Positions 5,977 through 17,500 of a stretch of 41,550 nt of DNA are shown piece after piece (position 1 is the stretch's first letter; each line of letters begins with the position of its first letter). The stretch is from NCBI GenBank assembly GCA_030750465.1, contig JASMHZ010000009.1:1-41550 (forward strand), given 5' to 3'. The notes beneath the pieces were generated by a model that saw nothing but the letters and a program-made list of their open reading frames with translations, did not search any database and was not told where the DNA came from. The translations under genes and the position numbers were made by a program. The DNA comes from Candidatus Peribacteraceae bacterium. GTDB lineage: Bacteria; Patescibacteriota; Gracilibacteria; Peribacterales; Peribacteraceae.

Positions 5977-8900
5977 TTATATCTGCCTCTTCTTCTTCCT
6001 TCTCTTGATGTCTGCGGCATAGAAATATCGCTGTCCATAATTTATTACCTTACCCCTCCTATCCAACTTAGCTAAAGTAAGGAACCATCCTCTGCTGGAA
6101 TGGCCGCGAGCCAAAATTAATGCACCATCTTCAGCTGCTTTCATAGATGATATTTCTTTAACAGGAACAAGATCTGGGGCTCCATATTTCTCAACCAAAG
6201 CACGGAAGTAATCAAGCCTCTCGCCTCTTTGCGCTGTTGCAACATCCTGGAGTGAAATTTCCAGAAGTTCTTCATGCGGAATTTCCTGAATTGAACCGTG
6301 TGCTTCAATCATTGCATGAATCGAATCAACAACGTGATCGAACTTGCGTTTCTCACCATGATGTTCTTCCTTTGCCTGCGATTGCTCTGCAGGAGTTTTG
6401 TACTCAACATCTCTTTCTCCTATCTTGAACCTTTCATGGTATGAACCCGGAGGCGCTTCTTCAGGATCTGCCGGCGTGCCGTTATGTCCTCCATATCCAC
6501 TTCCACTCCAGCGAGGCGGGTGTCCGAAGTGCAGTTTTTTATGATCAGTTGGGATAACCATTTCCATATCAGTTGGATCGCCCGTTTTTTTGACTGTAAT
6601 AATAAATCCATGGAATTGTTCCTCGTCCTCATTATCCGTAGATGTAACATAATTCGTATGTTCTTTTACAATTTCGAATCCAAAGAACTTTTGAAGTACA
6701 AAACAGAAGTCATCGAACTCTTCATCTGTTTGAAAGATACCAGGAGGCAAAGTTATCACGGCGACCCCGCCAGGTTTCAAGATGCGATTCATTTCTCTTA
6801 GGGCTCTGACTCTTTCTTCTCCGTCATTGGAAGGTTTTCGCGGGTTGTGGCGCGTGTAATGCAGAGCAAGAGAGTGAACAATCATGTGCTGCGATTCATT
6901 TTCATACGGCAGTTCGTCCATCGAACATTCATCTACCAAACTTTCATCCAGATCATCACCGTACATTCCCCTTCCAACTTCAAGCATAGCTGCAGATAGG
7001 TCGCTTGATCGCACTACCAAATCTTCTCTGTGCTTTAGATTGCGTGCCATCGCCATTGTACCTGCCGCAACATCTGCAATGTTTAGAACCGAGTCGCCTG
7101 AACAATCTTTAACTCCTTGCATATGCTCCTCCAAAACTCCCATTACAACGCGGCGGTTGTTTCCCGCATGTGACAACTCTTCCTCTTGCCCATAATGGTA
7201 CGCTAATTCTTTTGCATACTTCCCGTCTTTGCCTTCGAAGAATTCTTTAACCTTCTCTTTACCCTGGTTGAATATTTGCTTGAAGATAAACATAATTTTC
7301 TGCCTTGGGGTCATTGCTTCATACGCCAGGTAACCGCCTCTATTAACTTTGCACGTCTCATCGCTAAGGATCTGTTCTTCCTCCTCTGTAAGCGGAGCTC
7401 CTTGCAAGAGTCTTTCTATGATTACCTTTTTTCGTTCTGCAAATTCCCACATAGCCTGCTCGATGGTTCCCGCCATAATGCATCGCCTGTACGACATTGG
7501 GCAATCTCGTCCCCATCTCTGACCACGCCCAAACCATTGCCATTCTTCAGAGATTACTGAAGTTGGGGTCCCCATTCTGTGGAAGTGCACGCACGAAAGA
7601 TCTATTCCGACCCCTACAGTATCTGTGCGAGCAAATAGGACTGCATCCCGTTCGCAATCTCTGTATTCAGCAATTACTTTTCTGGTAGCTGTCATAGATG
7701 CGCCGTCATTATCAATCAAAGCTGCGCCATCACCACCAAACAACGGATCTCCTCCTGTATTAGTTCCATCAAGAATGAATGTTTCAATGTTTTCTTCTGC
7801 AAGTCTCTTTCTAATTCTTCCAACAATATAAGCATTGGTATCACTAGTCTCTGGATTATTGCTTCCAGTGATTTTATCAGCTGATTTCAAGGCTCTTTCT
7901 TCATCTGTACCAAAGTCTCTTGTCATTCCCTTTGCATCTCCAGTCATTCCAAATGAAATTCGTACTGGGCTTGTTCCTGAAGCACGAGCCTGTTTTATGT
8001 CCTCAACAATAACGTCGATAAGTTGCTGTTCCTTCTCTGGACTCATTGCACTTTGCTTCCAGAGTTCGTGAATCTTTTCGGTTGCATCAAAGAATGGATC
8101 TTCTCTGATGGCTTCGTACAAAGCGCGTCTGTATTCGTTCAACTCTGCATAGTGCGGCTCTTGCACATTAGGTGCAAAGCCGACTGGCAAGCTGTCTTCT
8201 GTTTCGCGCCTAAGCATCCTAAGGGACAGAAGGTTTCTAACAAGCCTTGTATGCTTGTCTCTGATAGCATCTCTGATTGACTTGATATTCGAGAAGTCTA
8301 CTGTCTCTTTACCTCCAGGCACTCCCGGAGTTTTCGATCTGTCTTGCCCTGCATTCAAGAACCTGAGCGATGCGGCAACATCGTCGATTGTGTTGTAGAT
8401 CGGTGTAGCTGTTGCAAGCACCATGTATCCTTCTTTGACTGTATCGCATTGTGAAATTCTGAATGCTCTCTCGTGGTCAGCTCCGCCTGGCTTTCTTAAG
8501 TAATGCGACTCGTCCATAGTCATAAAGTCCGCACCAACCCTCTTTGCAAGCTCTTCGTTTAGAACATCGGCACCAAGTTCAACACCAAGCTTGTCTGCAA
8601 ATGTCTGATCGTTGATCGGAGTGCTATGGCGCGCCATCGAGTAACTCATCAGAACATATTCAGATTCTTCGAATGCCTTCTTCCATTCCTTCCAACGTTC
8701 CGCTCTGTTGTTTGGATGAATTACTGCTACATTTGGTTTATCTGTAAAGTAACCTTCGCCATCACTTAAGCGCTTTTCCCATTCTCCAAGTACGCTAGGT
8801 GGGCAAAGAATGAGTGCCTTGTTTGCCTTACCTTGTTCACGGAGATATTCGAAAGTAGCAATACAGCTTCCTGTTTTTCCTGCTCCAACATCATCTGCAA

Positions 8901-9891
8901 GCAGAAGTTGTCTTTGTCTTTCTATTTCCACCATGCTGATTCGCTGATGTTGCGCAGGATAATCTTTTCCTTCTCCAATCTTATCTTTAAGTCTTGCAGG
9001 CTGAGCTAAGTTCTCGGCTTTTATGAAGTACTCTTCAAGCTCGCCAACAAACTGTCCCCGAATTTTTTTCTCATCTGGTTCAGCATCTGATTCCTGAATT
9101 CCCTGTCTTGCTTTCGCCAACTGGCCGAGCACGAGTGAAGCATCAGGATGATCTTTGTAGTAATGAGTGTAGTAATAATCTCTTCGTTTATTGAAAAGCA
9201 AATCTCTTAGAGCTCTGTGTTTGTCCTCTTGCAGAATCGGTACCGGCACATCTTCGAGAGGGTCTCCTGTGTAATGTTGGAATTGACCGATGTGCTCGCG
9301 AAGGTTTTGAATGTCGCGGTCGTTAAATTCAAACTTGTCGCGGAATACTTCGGACCAGTAGTCGGCAAGAGCAACTTCTCCGAGTTCCGCATACAAAGCT
9401 CTGTAAGCTTTTAGTTCGCCTGCGGGAATATACCCCTGGGCGAGAAGCTCTAGCGGCGGAAGCTCCGGACAGAAATCTGCTCTAAGAACCTGGCAAGCTT
9501 GAATACCATCTTGAGTCACTTTGTTTCTGTTAACCGGCTTCTTCTGTTTCCAACGCATCACAACTTCCTCTATATGTTTTCGGAGTTCCACCAATACTGT
9601 TTTTATTTCTTTTATAGTGCCGTCCATACTATCCGGAACATGTTCCAACTGACCGAGCATCTTCCTGATTTCTTTACACAATTCTCCAAGAGCCTGCCTG
9701 TTTTCCAGATCTCCGTGCTGTTTTATAAGTGCTTCGATTCTGCTTCTGATTTCGTCAAAGAGAGGATGCTTTACCTTGTCTGACCTGTGGTCCACACCTA
9801 TGGCTTGATATCGGAGTTCCAATTGACTCAAAAGCCAGCCCTCGGGGAGGACTTTTGCGCTAGCCGGAGAGGTTTCATTGGCACTTGCCAT
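5977..9891 (-). CDS. SNF2-type helicase fused to a class I methyltransferase
   Basis: A 1304-residue multidomain protein. Positions below count from the ORF-track start; subtract 13 for the start chosen here. Residues 1-320 are helical and unassigned. The SNF2-like ATPase has 'DDVGAGKT' near 346 (motif I), 'MDESHYL' near 472 (motif II), 'LATATP' near 505 (motif III) and 'GRGQRWGRD' near 801 (motif VI). Residues about 930-1115 are a Rossmann methyltransferase with 'IADVAAGTMAMA' (SAM loop), 'HSLALHYT' and 'ILKPGGVAVITLP'. There is no NPPY/DPPY motif, so it resembles UbiE-type rather than amino-DNA methyltransferases. A linker and a small basic C-terminal domain follow. I chose the ATG at 9891 (MASANETS) because promoter elements occupy the extra upstream codons. 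It is divergent from the 259-residue orphan. A DNA-remodelling role coupled to methylation is inferred; the substrate is unknown. Confidence 0.85.
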   Translation of the reverse strand: MASANETSPASAKVLPEGWLLSQLELRYQAIGVDHRSDKVKHPLFDEIRSRIEALIKQHGDLENRQALGELCKEIRKMLGQLEHVPDSMDGTIKEIKTVLVELRKHIEEVVMRWKQKKPVNRNKVTQDGIQACQVLRADFCPELPPLELLAQGYIPAGELKAYRALYAELGEVALADYWSEVFRDKFEFNDRDIQNLREHIGQFQHYTGDPLEDVPVPILQEDKHRALRDLLFNKRRDYYYTHYYKDHPDASLVLGQLAKARQGIQESDAEPDEKKIRGQFVGELEEYFIKAENLAQPARLKDKIGEGKDYPAQHQRISMVEIERQRQLLLADDVGAGKTGSCIATFEYLREQGKANKALILCPPSVLGEWEKRLSDGEGYFTDKPNVAVIHPNNRAERWKEWKKAFEESEYVLMSYSMARHSTPINDQTFADKLGVELGADVLNEELAKRVGADFMTMDESHYLRKPGGADHERAFRISQCDTVKEGYMVLATATPIYNTIDDVAASLRFLNAGQDRSKTPGVPGGKETVDFSNIKSIRDAIRDKHTRLVRNLLSLRMLRRETEDSLPVGFAPNVQEPHYAELNEYRRALYEAIREDPFFDATEKIHELWKQSAMSPEKEQQLIDVIVEDIKQARASGTSPVRISFGMTGDAKGMTRDFGTDEERALKSADKITGSNNPETSDTNAYIVGRIRKRLAEENIETFILDGTNTGGDPLFGGDGAALIDNDGASMTATRKVIAEYRDCERDAVLFARTDTVGVGIDLSCVHFHRMGTPTSVISEEWQWFGRGQRWGRDCPMSYRRCIMAGTIEQAMWEFAERKKVIIERLLQGAPLTEEEEQILSDETCKVNRGGYLAYEAMTPRQKIMFIFKQIFNQGKEKVKEFFEGKDGKYAKELAYHYGQEEELSHAGNNRRVVMGVLEEHMQGVKDCSGDSVLNIADVAAGTMAMARNLKHREDLVVRSSDLSAAMLEVGRGMYGDDLDESLVDECSMDELPYENESQHMIVHSLALHYTRHNPRKPSNDGEERVRALREMNRILKPGGVAVITLPPGIFQTDEEFDDFCFVLQKFFGFEIVKEHTNYVTSTDNEDEEQFHGFIITVKKTGDPTDMEMVIPTDHKKLHFGHPPRWSGSGYGGHNGTPADPEEAPPGSYHERFKIGERDVEYKTPAEQSQAKEEHHGEKRKFDHVVDSIHAMIEAHGSIQEIPHEELLEISLQDVATAQRGERLDYFRALVEKYGAPDLVPVKEISSMKAAEDGALILARGHSSRGWFLTLAKLDRRGKVINYGQRYFYAADIKRRKKKRQI

Positions 9892-9901
9892 AAAGTATAG
9901 A

Positions 9902-9930
9902 ATTTTACTTAATATATATTGACAAATCAA
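9902..9930 (-). promoter_or_regulatory. Promoter of the helicase-methyltransferase gene
   Basis: On the minus strand TTGATT (9930-9925), a 17-base spacer and TAAAAT (9907-9902) lie 10 bases before the ATG at 9891. The transcript would have at most a few leader bases. It interlocks with the plus-strand promoter at 9919. Confidence 0.6.
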
Positions 9931-9948
9931 CCCTAAATGGCATAAATT
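9919..9948 (+). promoter_or_regulatory. Promoter of the 259-residue orphan
   Basis: TTGACA (9919-9924), an 18-base spacer and TAAATT (9943-9948) are followed by a pyrimidine-rich leader 'ACCCCACCTTTTCAG' and the ATG at 9975. The two promoters overlap, so the divergent genes are probably co-controlled. Confidence 0.6.
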
Positions 9949-9974
9949 AGAGCCCTTTTACCCCACCTTTTCAG

Positions 9975-10754
9975 ATGACCAAGACCAATAATCCAGAAAG
10001 AGAAGACTTCTACAATAGGAGCTCCAGAGAGCTTTTGGACGTGCTTCCCGGAACCGTCATGATGACAGAAGGTGGCGTTGCAGTTGTTCACTCCCCTCAT
10101 GGATTTAATGACCTGACAAGAGGAGGAATGATTGATGCTTACAACAAGAAAAACCGCAAACCTGGAGATCTGGTGATCACCAACAGCCATAATTACCCTC
10201 AGTGCAATGTAGTTGGAACTACTTCGATTTTGGATGATACTGGGGAAGGAATAATTCCCCAACTTGTATGGCAGGAAGTTCTACATGAATTGGATAGCTC
10301 TACAACAAATTTCAATCAAATAGTAAAAGCCATAATGGAAGCAAGAGGACTGAGACATGGAAAAAAGGGGGCAACTCGAGCATTCGCAGAAGAAGAAATA
10401 GATGGTTGTAACGTAACCGATGCCAAAAGTCCTGTCCGATTTGTACAAAACAAACCGCATCCTCTAGGAGAAAGAAATGTACAATATGTTCCACCAACGC
10501 CAAAGTCAGGGAAAGATGGAAAAAAGATAATGCCACCAGAAAACGATGTTGGAACTTCCTATCCAACAAACGATGTGGTAACGCAGATAGATAGCAGAGC
10601 AAACATTCGCAAGATTATGGAAGCCGAAGCAGCAAGACTCGGCAAGACTCTTGACTGGATCTTAACTCCGAGAAATATGCCTTGGGTAGAAAAGCGATCA
10701 AAGATGATGAAGTATATCTACAGTAGAGCCGCCAACGGAGGATTCCCTGAATAG
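9975..10754 (+). CDS. Hypothetical protein of the helicase/giant-protein locus, 259 aa
   Basis: I do not recognise this protein. It is soluble with no signal peptide. The N-terminal half (about 20-120) looks like an alpha/beta domain: 'PGTVMMTEGGVAVVHSPHGF' then 'GDLVITNSHNYPQCNVVGTT'. A Lys/Pro-rich, probably disordered linker follows ('PPTPKSGKDGKK'), and a basic helical tail ends the protein ('MPWVEKRSKMMKYIYSRA'). It shares an interlocked divergent promoter with the helicase-methyltransferase, and its 3' end meets the end of the giant-gene operon with four bases between the stops. This placement suggests it works with one or both units. No ribosome binding site is seen. Confidence 0.7.
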   Translation: MTKTNNPEREDFYNRSSRELLDVLPGTVMMTEGGVAVVHSPHGFNDLTRGGMIDAYNKKNRKPGDLVITNSHNYPQCNVVGTTSILDDTGEGIIPQLVWQEVLHELDSSTTNFNQIVKAIMEARGLRHGKKGATRAFAEEEIDGCNVTDAKSPVRFVQNKPHPLGERNVQYVPPTPKSGKDGKKIMPPENDVGTSYPTNDVVTQIDSRANIRKIMEAEAARLGKTLDWILTPRNMPWVEKRSKMMKYIYSRAANGGFPE

Positions 10755-10758
10755 TTGA

Positions 10759-11568
10759 TCAATCATCTTCTTCTGTTTGGACTGCCGCTTTTGGATCCTT
10801 TGCTACAAGCATTTGCATTCCATAATCCCATAGAAGTTGAACTGCCCTAGACTCGGCGTAGTGTTTTTCCATTTCCAAAGGCTCCAGAAAAGCACCAAGT
10901 GAAGAATACCCAAGACGCTTGTAAACTTGCGTAGCAATTCTTAACCAATCTTCGTTGCTTTCAATCTTCAATGGTAAATCCATCGGAGTTAATTCTTCAT
11001 CAAACTTTTGTTTTACGTCTTTTGGAAGAAGAGCACTGAATCTTTTCCAATTCATCTCATCCTGATCAAGATTATAAACAAACCAAACAACTTCCCACCA
11101 AAAGTCTTCCGGTAAGTTTTCTTCCAACCACTCCGGACCAATCATTCCAGAAGGAGGATCATCTCTAAACTTCGGAAGCCACCTGGCAATTTTTAGGACC
11201 ATACTTCTCTCTTCTCTGTATTCCATTTGATGATCCATATCTTTTTCCACTTTCCTTTCGTAAAAGAGTGCAACCAACTCTACAAAAACCTTGGACCTTT
11301 CTATTTCTACCGAATCTGCAATCTCTGGTTCCAGATCCCATTCCGGACTTGAGTTAATACTAGTACACATATCGAATAATTCTGATATATCTTCTATTCC
11401 TCCGTTTCCATTACCACCATTGGCACCACCTGAACTAACCAGCCGCTTCATAAGGTAATGAACGTTAGCTCCCAAAGCAGCAACATAACCTGACTGATCT
11501 GGATGAGCTTCGACCAGTCTGGCGGATGCCTCGTCTATTGCCTCGTGAAAATCGTTAGCTTTAAGCAT
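10759..11568 (-). CDS. Hypothetical protein, third gene of the giant-protein operon, 269 aa
   Basis: I do not recognise this protein. I choose the ATG at 11568 ('MLKANDFHEAIDEA'); it overlaps the TAA stop of the upstream 2214-residue gene by eight bases in the form ATGCTTAA, which indicates translational coupling. The ORF-track start 17 codons upstream would overlap more deeply. The protein is acidic, helical and soluble. It has a short Gly/Asn-rich linker 'GGANGGNGNGGIED' near residue 50 and Trp-rich patches 'WWEVVWFVYNLDQDEMNW'. It is the last and smallest member of the operon and may be a partner of the giants. It lacks the Cys-marked repeat seen in them. Confidence 0.7.
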   Translation of the reverse strand: MLKANDFHEAIDEASARLVEAHPDQSGYVAALGANVHYLMKRLVSSGGANGGNGNGGIEDISELFDMCTSINSSPEWDLEPEIADSVEIERSKVFVELVALFYERKVEKDMDHQMEYREERSMVLKIARWLPKFRDDPPSGMIGPEWLEENLPEDFWWEVVWFVYNLDQDEMNWKRFSALLPKDVKQKFDEELTPMDLPLKIESNEDWLRIATQVYKRLGYSSLGAFLEPLEMEKHYAESRAVQLLWDYGMQMLVAKDPKAAVQTEEDD

Positions 11569-14500
11569 CTTCTTGTTCGGCGGTAGGAGGTGATTCGTAT
11601 GCCTGCATCGCTGCGGCAAGTTTTACTCGAATTTCATCAAGGCGGGCTTGCGCCTCATCGCGCCTCTTTTGTTCTCCGCTTAATCCCTTAAGCGTTCCCT
11701 TATCTCTTGCAATCTCTTCCCCAAGCCTTTCCGAAGTACCTTCGATTTCGGCCTTATCTGCACTTGCGGCTGCAAGTTTCTTGAACTGCTCCAGTCGATC
11801 AAGGCATATATTTGCATCCGAAAGTAAAGCAGGAACTCGGGCGTCAATATCTCCATCCTCAGAAATAGAACCTGACGGGTAGCCTGATTTGAAATGATCC
11901 AGACATTCAGCAGCAATCAGCTCGCACTCTTCCAAAGAAGATTCCAGAGCAGTTAATGCGACTATTCTCTGCGCATGCTCATCTCTTCTGGCAGCAGAAT
12001 TATTCATAATATTTGTTGCAGATCTTATAATTGGAGGATCCGTAACTCCATCATTAGCCAACTGATCCATCCTCTGGGACGCAGCAACATTCTTAGCCGC
12101 CTCTTCGTCATGATTTTCCTGAGCAACTTGCTTTTCTTTGAATACCCTCTGCCTTAAGCCTTTGGTTCTCGCCATTATCGAACCTGCTTCCCCAACCAAA
12201 CTTTCTTGAGTTATTACTTCACCTGAACTATCTGACGCAAGTTCAGCAAGAAGATCATCCGCCTGTTTTTTCTGACCTTGCGCACCTTCGATTGCTGCGG
12301 CTAACCTTTCTATTGTCTGTGCATGATCCGGCAGAGATCTGAGCAGTGTCTCTAATGGAATTCTTTCTGCATCATCTGAGCAAAGACTTGCTACGAGCTC
12401 GCCAAGTTCCGGAGACATATCGCCGGACTCTGCAGTCGCTTCACCTACTGCCAACTGTTCACGTCTTTTAGCTTTCCTTTCTACATAAGCTTTTACGCGT
12501 TTAGTATCCTGATCAAGAGATCTTGGCGTTCTTCTTTTCTTCTTGCCCTCCGAAGCTTCTCCGGCATCATCAGCCGAAGGCTCTGGGGCTTCTCCTCCAT
12601 TTATCACAATCACTCCCCGCTCACGTGCTTCTTTTACATCTTCTGCATATACACATGCTGCTGCAAGCTCTGGCGCTTCGCCTCCAAGTATTCTGCAACG
12701 CTGTAAGTACGCTTCGGATTGTTCGTGCGCGTAACGTAGTTCCCAATATCCCAGTCGGTCATCCGGCTTTGCGTGTTTTATCGGCCACTCTTTCATCCAC
12801 TGTGAATTAGCTTCTATTATTAATGCAAGATCTTTAAGGTGAACAATCTGCAAAAGCGCATCCATCGCTTGCTCGCGCAGTCTCTTTTCACTTGTCTGAT
12901 CGGCAGTCTGTCTGGCAAGCGCCATTCGTGCACCTATTTGAACTGCAAGCCTTAGAAGCTGTTCCCCTCCCCCTTCGCGTCGGAAATTAATGTCCGCATG
13001 GAACTCGTGGTCGAACCTGGCGGCAAGTTGATTCAAGCCCGCTATATCTTCTTTGAGCTGTTCTTCTACATCCCTGTTCGGATCCAAGTTCCTGTTTCTG
13101 CAGTACTGTTCTATGGCCGGGATTTCCTGCGGGAATAAACTATCCCCGGGCTTTCTGTCTCCCAGAAGATCTACTCTTACAAAGCCTACCAATTCATCTG
13201 TTGTAATCGACGCTTCCCGTTCGCCCTGCGTAAGATCGGGCAGTACTCTTGCCAGATCTCCAATTACAGATTCACTTGGTCCAGTTTTAAGCCTTTGCAA
13301 TGATTCTTCCACAACTCCCCTGGCTCTTTGGAATATCGCATGTTGAATTCTGCTATCAAATAGTCCTTTTACGTACTCTTCAGGATTCACTCCTTTTCTT
13401 GGCTGACGTATTGATACAAAGTTATCAACGGATCTATCAACCGCACCGCCTACTTGCCTCGCCCATTCAACCGAGAAGTCTTTACCTCTTACAGCGCTGC
13501 ATTCTCTGTCATTAAGTTTTACTGGCTTAGTTGATACTCCTGCAAACATGTTTCTAAGGAACGTGCATGTCATTCCTGCCTTAAGCTCGTCAACTCCGCG
13601 ATCGATTAACTCTTTTTGGGAAGCGATAAGAATTGGGAGTGGTTCGATATCAATTTCCTGAACTTCATCCGGTGCTGATCCATATCCCAAGATAATTGCT
13701 TCTTCAAAACACTTGGCAATTTCCGGAGGCAATGAAAAATCTGTTATGTTAATACCCAAAGCAGCTTCTTCTACAGGACGCAATGAAAGTGGCTCACTCA
13801 AATCGCTTGTTCTGCATTCTCGCCGTACAACATCGATCATTGCAGTCTCTAGTGCCTTAACGCATCTGCGTGCATTGCTTGTAACACTATCTCTCTCGCT
13901 TTCATCTCTTACATTGAAGCTTTCGAGCTGGGCACACTGGTCTCTGAAGTTATTCCAGATGCTAACTGCGAATCCTCGCACTTGATTCACTGTATGCAGT
14001 TCTCGCTGCTGGAGATTCATTGCATTCCTTTCCTCTATTTCCCTCCATGCATCTTCCAAAGTTCTTGTCTTTGTAATAAGAGCTGGAACCGGATACGTTT
14101 TCTTCTCGGACTCACCTGAATCTCTAGACGGCTTTTTTGGATCTGCTGCAGCGAATGGCTTCTTTCCTTGATATTGTTCTCCGGAAAGATAATTGCTATA
14201 CCTGGTTATTACTGCATCAAGAGATTCATCCAAGATTGTACGCATTCGCAGATCAATTTCATCTGTATATGCATTTTCCGCACTCAGCCAGTATTGAAAT
14301 TGAAAATGACATTCCTGCATAAAACTGATAATTGCATTCAAAGGCGCGTGCGTTTGTATCTGTTCCGGCATCCATTCATCCATAAATTTTCCAAGTTCGG
14401 CCTGAAGCCTATTGATGAAAGGAGCCACTACTTTCATCGGAATTCCATTTACACTACCTCGGCCATTACCAGATCTGCCACTACCTGAATTCTTTTTCCC

Positions 14501-17500
14501 TCTCCCCTTTCTCCCACCTCCAGACTTTGGACCAGTTAATTTAAATCTATTATCAAGATCATCGCATAACTCCTTGCGTAATCTTTTAGGATTCACGGCT
14601 CGATCAACTTCTATCAATTCCGCAATTGCGTAATCTTCAATAGTCGGCAATATGTGAAGTGCAAACTCCAAATCATCCAGAACTTTTTTGGCATCTGCAG
14701 AGGCTAATATTGCCTCACAAATCTCCCTGAACGCACCATCCAATTCATTTTCATTGATCTCCTTCATCCAACAGATACTACTTTCAAGTTTTGAATTTGG
14801 ATTCATCGCCCCTATTGCTTCAATTCGGCCCACTAGCCAGAAACCGAATTCGCGTAGTTGAGCTGGATGACAGACTACAGTTGGGCAAAGACGAAATACC
14901 GTATCTTTCATTATGCCTTCGAAATTCAAGTTATCACCCGTAGGCGAAGGCAAATTGCCTTCTACTATCTTGTCCGCTCTTCGGTTGGCAGATCTGAGAA
15001 TTTCCCAGATTCTCTCGCGTGTAATTGATCCGGATCCCTGTTCCTCCATCCTTAGCGCTTGCTCATCTACAAACCAAGCTCGACCTTGTATGTAAAGATA
15101 CTCAATTATTGGATCGTTCATATGTGAACATAAATTCTGCACCCGCTTGCTTAGAAACGAAACGCCTGCAGCATATTCATCCTGTATATCATCCAGATCT
15201 GCAATCAGGTTCAGGAACCTGCAATAGCTAAGGTTTTCGGTCTTGAGAAGTGCAATAACCGCCTGAGTCGAATCTCCGTATTTCTTTGCTGCAGCTTTAA
15301 CTGCATCAGAAGCATCGGCTGTTGTCACTTCTTTTACAAGAAGAGGTCTAAGTTCGCCGGTTTCTGAAGGCGGAACCAAAAGACCACTCGTAACCTCAGA
15401 AGGGATAAGTATTTCCTCATCTTCAACCACAAAGTGGGTCCTTGATTGCGAACATGGCGTGCCTTCGATAAGGTACACTTCTTCTATTCTCTGCGCCGAT
15501 TTATCGAAACACTGCCTATATCCTTCGATTAGAATATCTTTTAATCTCGCTCCCTTGGGCTCTGGCAATGTATCGCAAAATACTTCTATTCTGGCCAAAA
15601 AGGTTTCCGCATATAAGCCAACTTCACTCCAAGTTTTAACAACACTTGCTACTCCTGAACCGGAATTATGCAGAATATCAATAAATCTCTGATGATAAAG
15701 AGCGCCGTCACTCTTTCCGAGTTCATCGATAAACACTTCCTTTAGCCCCTCCAGATGTTCTCCCATGGTTTTGCATCCTGATAACATGCAGAATAATTCA
15801 GAACTTTCGGAGTTAACAAACATTGGAGGTCGTGCATCTATTGGATCATTTGGATTTGCATCCTTCATTTTTCCAGATAAGTATTCGATAGTTTGTTCGC
15901 AAGCCCATTCTTCTTCCTGATCCATCGCAGAAAAAATCGGGTGATCAATATTAGTCAAATTTACGTGCAAACCAGCTTGAACTCTTACTTGCTCAAGAGC
16001 ATCACGACACTCGGCAAGCGTTAACCTGTCTGATAATCCAGCGAAAACTGCAGTGATTGGTGACTCTCGCTGCAAAGTTGTTAGCCTTTCGCATTCCGCA
16101 AGGACCTCTTCGGTTAATGCTTCAATCTCAACTCTTGCGGAATGCTCCACTCTTGCAACGGCACCGAAATTTGAAAGAAGTATTATCAATTCATTTTTGT
16201 GAATTGTAGGTCCAGTTGGTTTTTCTGCTTCAGAACCCGTAGCATCTACAAACAACTCCTGGAGTCTTCTTGTTGATTCTCTGTGAACAAATGCATCCAC
16301 ATTGTCCAATGCTTCAAATAAGACATGCTGAAAGTCTGCCATTTCCGAATATCTTGCAAGATCATGAAGCCTTTCGATAATTGTAAGGCAATCCCGGAAT
16401 GTAAACGGTTCTTTTATATCACCTACAGAAGCGGTTCTCTTCTGCTTAATTTTCTTCAATGTACCAAGAACCTTCATAACTCTCGTCTTTTCTGCTTCAT
16501 CGGCAACCTTTATATCATCAGGCTCTGGAGCTTCTTTTGAAATCTGAGCAATAAAATCTGCAAATTCTTTCGCGGGAACAGTGTCTGTGTAAATCTCATT
16601 AACAGGATTGCCTGTGAATAATTCTACAAGTCTGATTCTCGATTCCGCAAGCAATATAACACCATGCATTTCAAGCGCTTCTCCAAGTTCAGGTATCAGG
16701 TTGTCTACCGTATCAAGTGATTCAATCCAGACTCTTCTAATATCATCCACATACTGTATGCAATCGGAATAAGTAAGAGGCTTGCCCTTGTATTTTGCAC
16801 TAATCTCTTTGCCTCTATCCCCTCTGTTCAATCGTATTGCAGTTTCCTGAGCTTCCGCTCCATTCGCCATTTTCTTGATTGCTTCTGCGGTCAAGTATTG
16901 ATCAGGCATGTCTTTTGATACAACTTTCAACAAATCAATTAGCTCATCCCACATAATTGTGTGGCTACTATCTTCCGGCTCTGGTCGAGACTGTCTGCCA
17001 AACAACTCCGGAAGCCTTTTATCCAGCTCGTCACTTACCCATGCATTCTGTACATCTAATGCAGCATATATCGAATGACCCGATTTGGATAATTCTACAA
17101 GTTTTGGAAGCGATCTAATCTTAACGCTAATATCTCTGCAATCTTCCAAGGTCAAAGGTTTATCATAAGCACCCAATATTCCTTTGATATGAACGTTACC
17201 CCGCTCTCGAAGCAATCCTCTGGCTTTTGCAGAAACTCTTGCCTCTTCCTCGTGATCGGCAAACACAACTTTCAATTCCGGTGCCCTCCTCGCTAATTCA
17301 CTATAAAAACTATAGAACTCATCACAAGTTATGGTTCCCGGATGTTCTTGCGTCTCATCTCCAGGCTCATATCCCTCGTGCCCCCCGAGCAATCGTATAA
17401 CATCGGCGCACATTCTGGCTTCTCTCCCTTCCAGAAGAGGAACAAGTTTTGGATCAACCTGATCTCCGAGATCAGAAAGAGCTTTTTCCGCGGCGTCCCG

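Noticed and set aside
6586-7143. DNA adenine methyltransferase domain in the helicase fusion
   Set aside because: No NPPY/DPPY or FxGxG pair is visible; the motif order fits a UbiE-like class I methyltransferase instead.
9975-10754. Macro or ADP-ribose-binding domain in the 259-residue orphan
   Set aside because: The GGM and VITNSHNYP stretches are superficially similar, but the macro-domain core motifs are not present in the right order.
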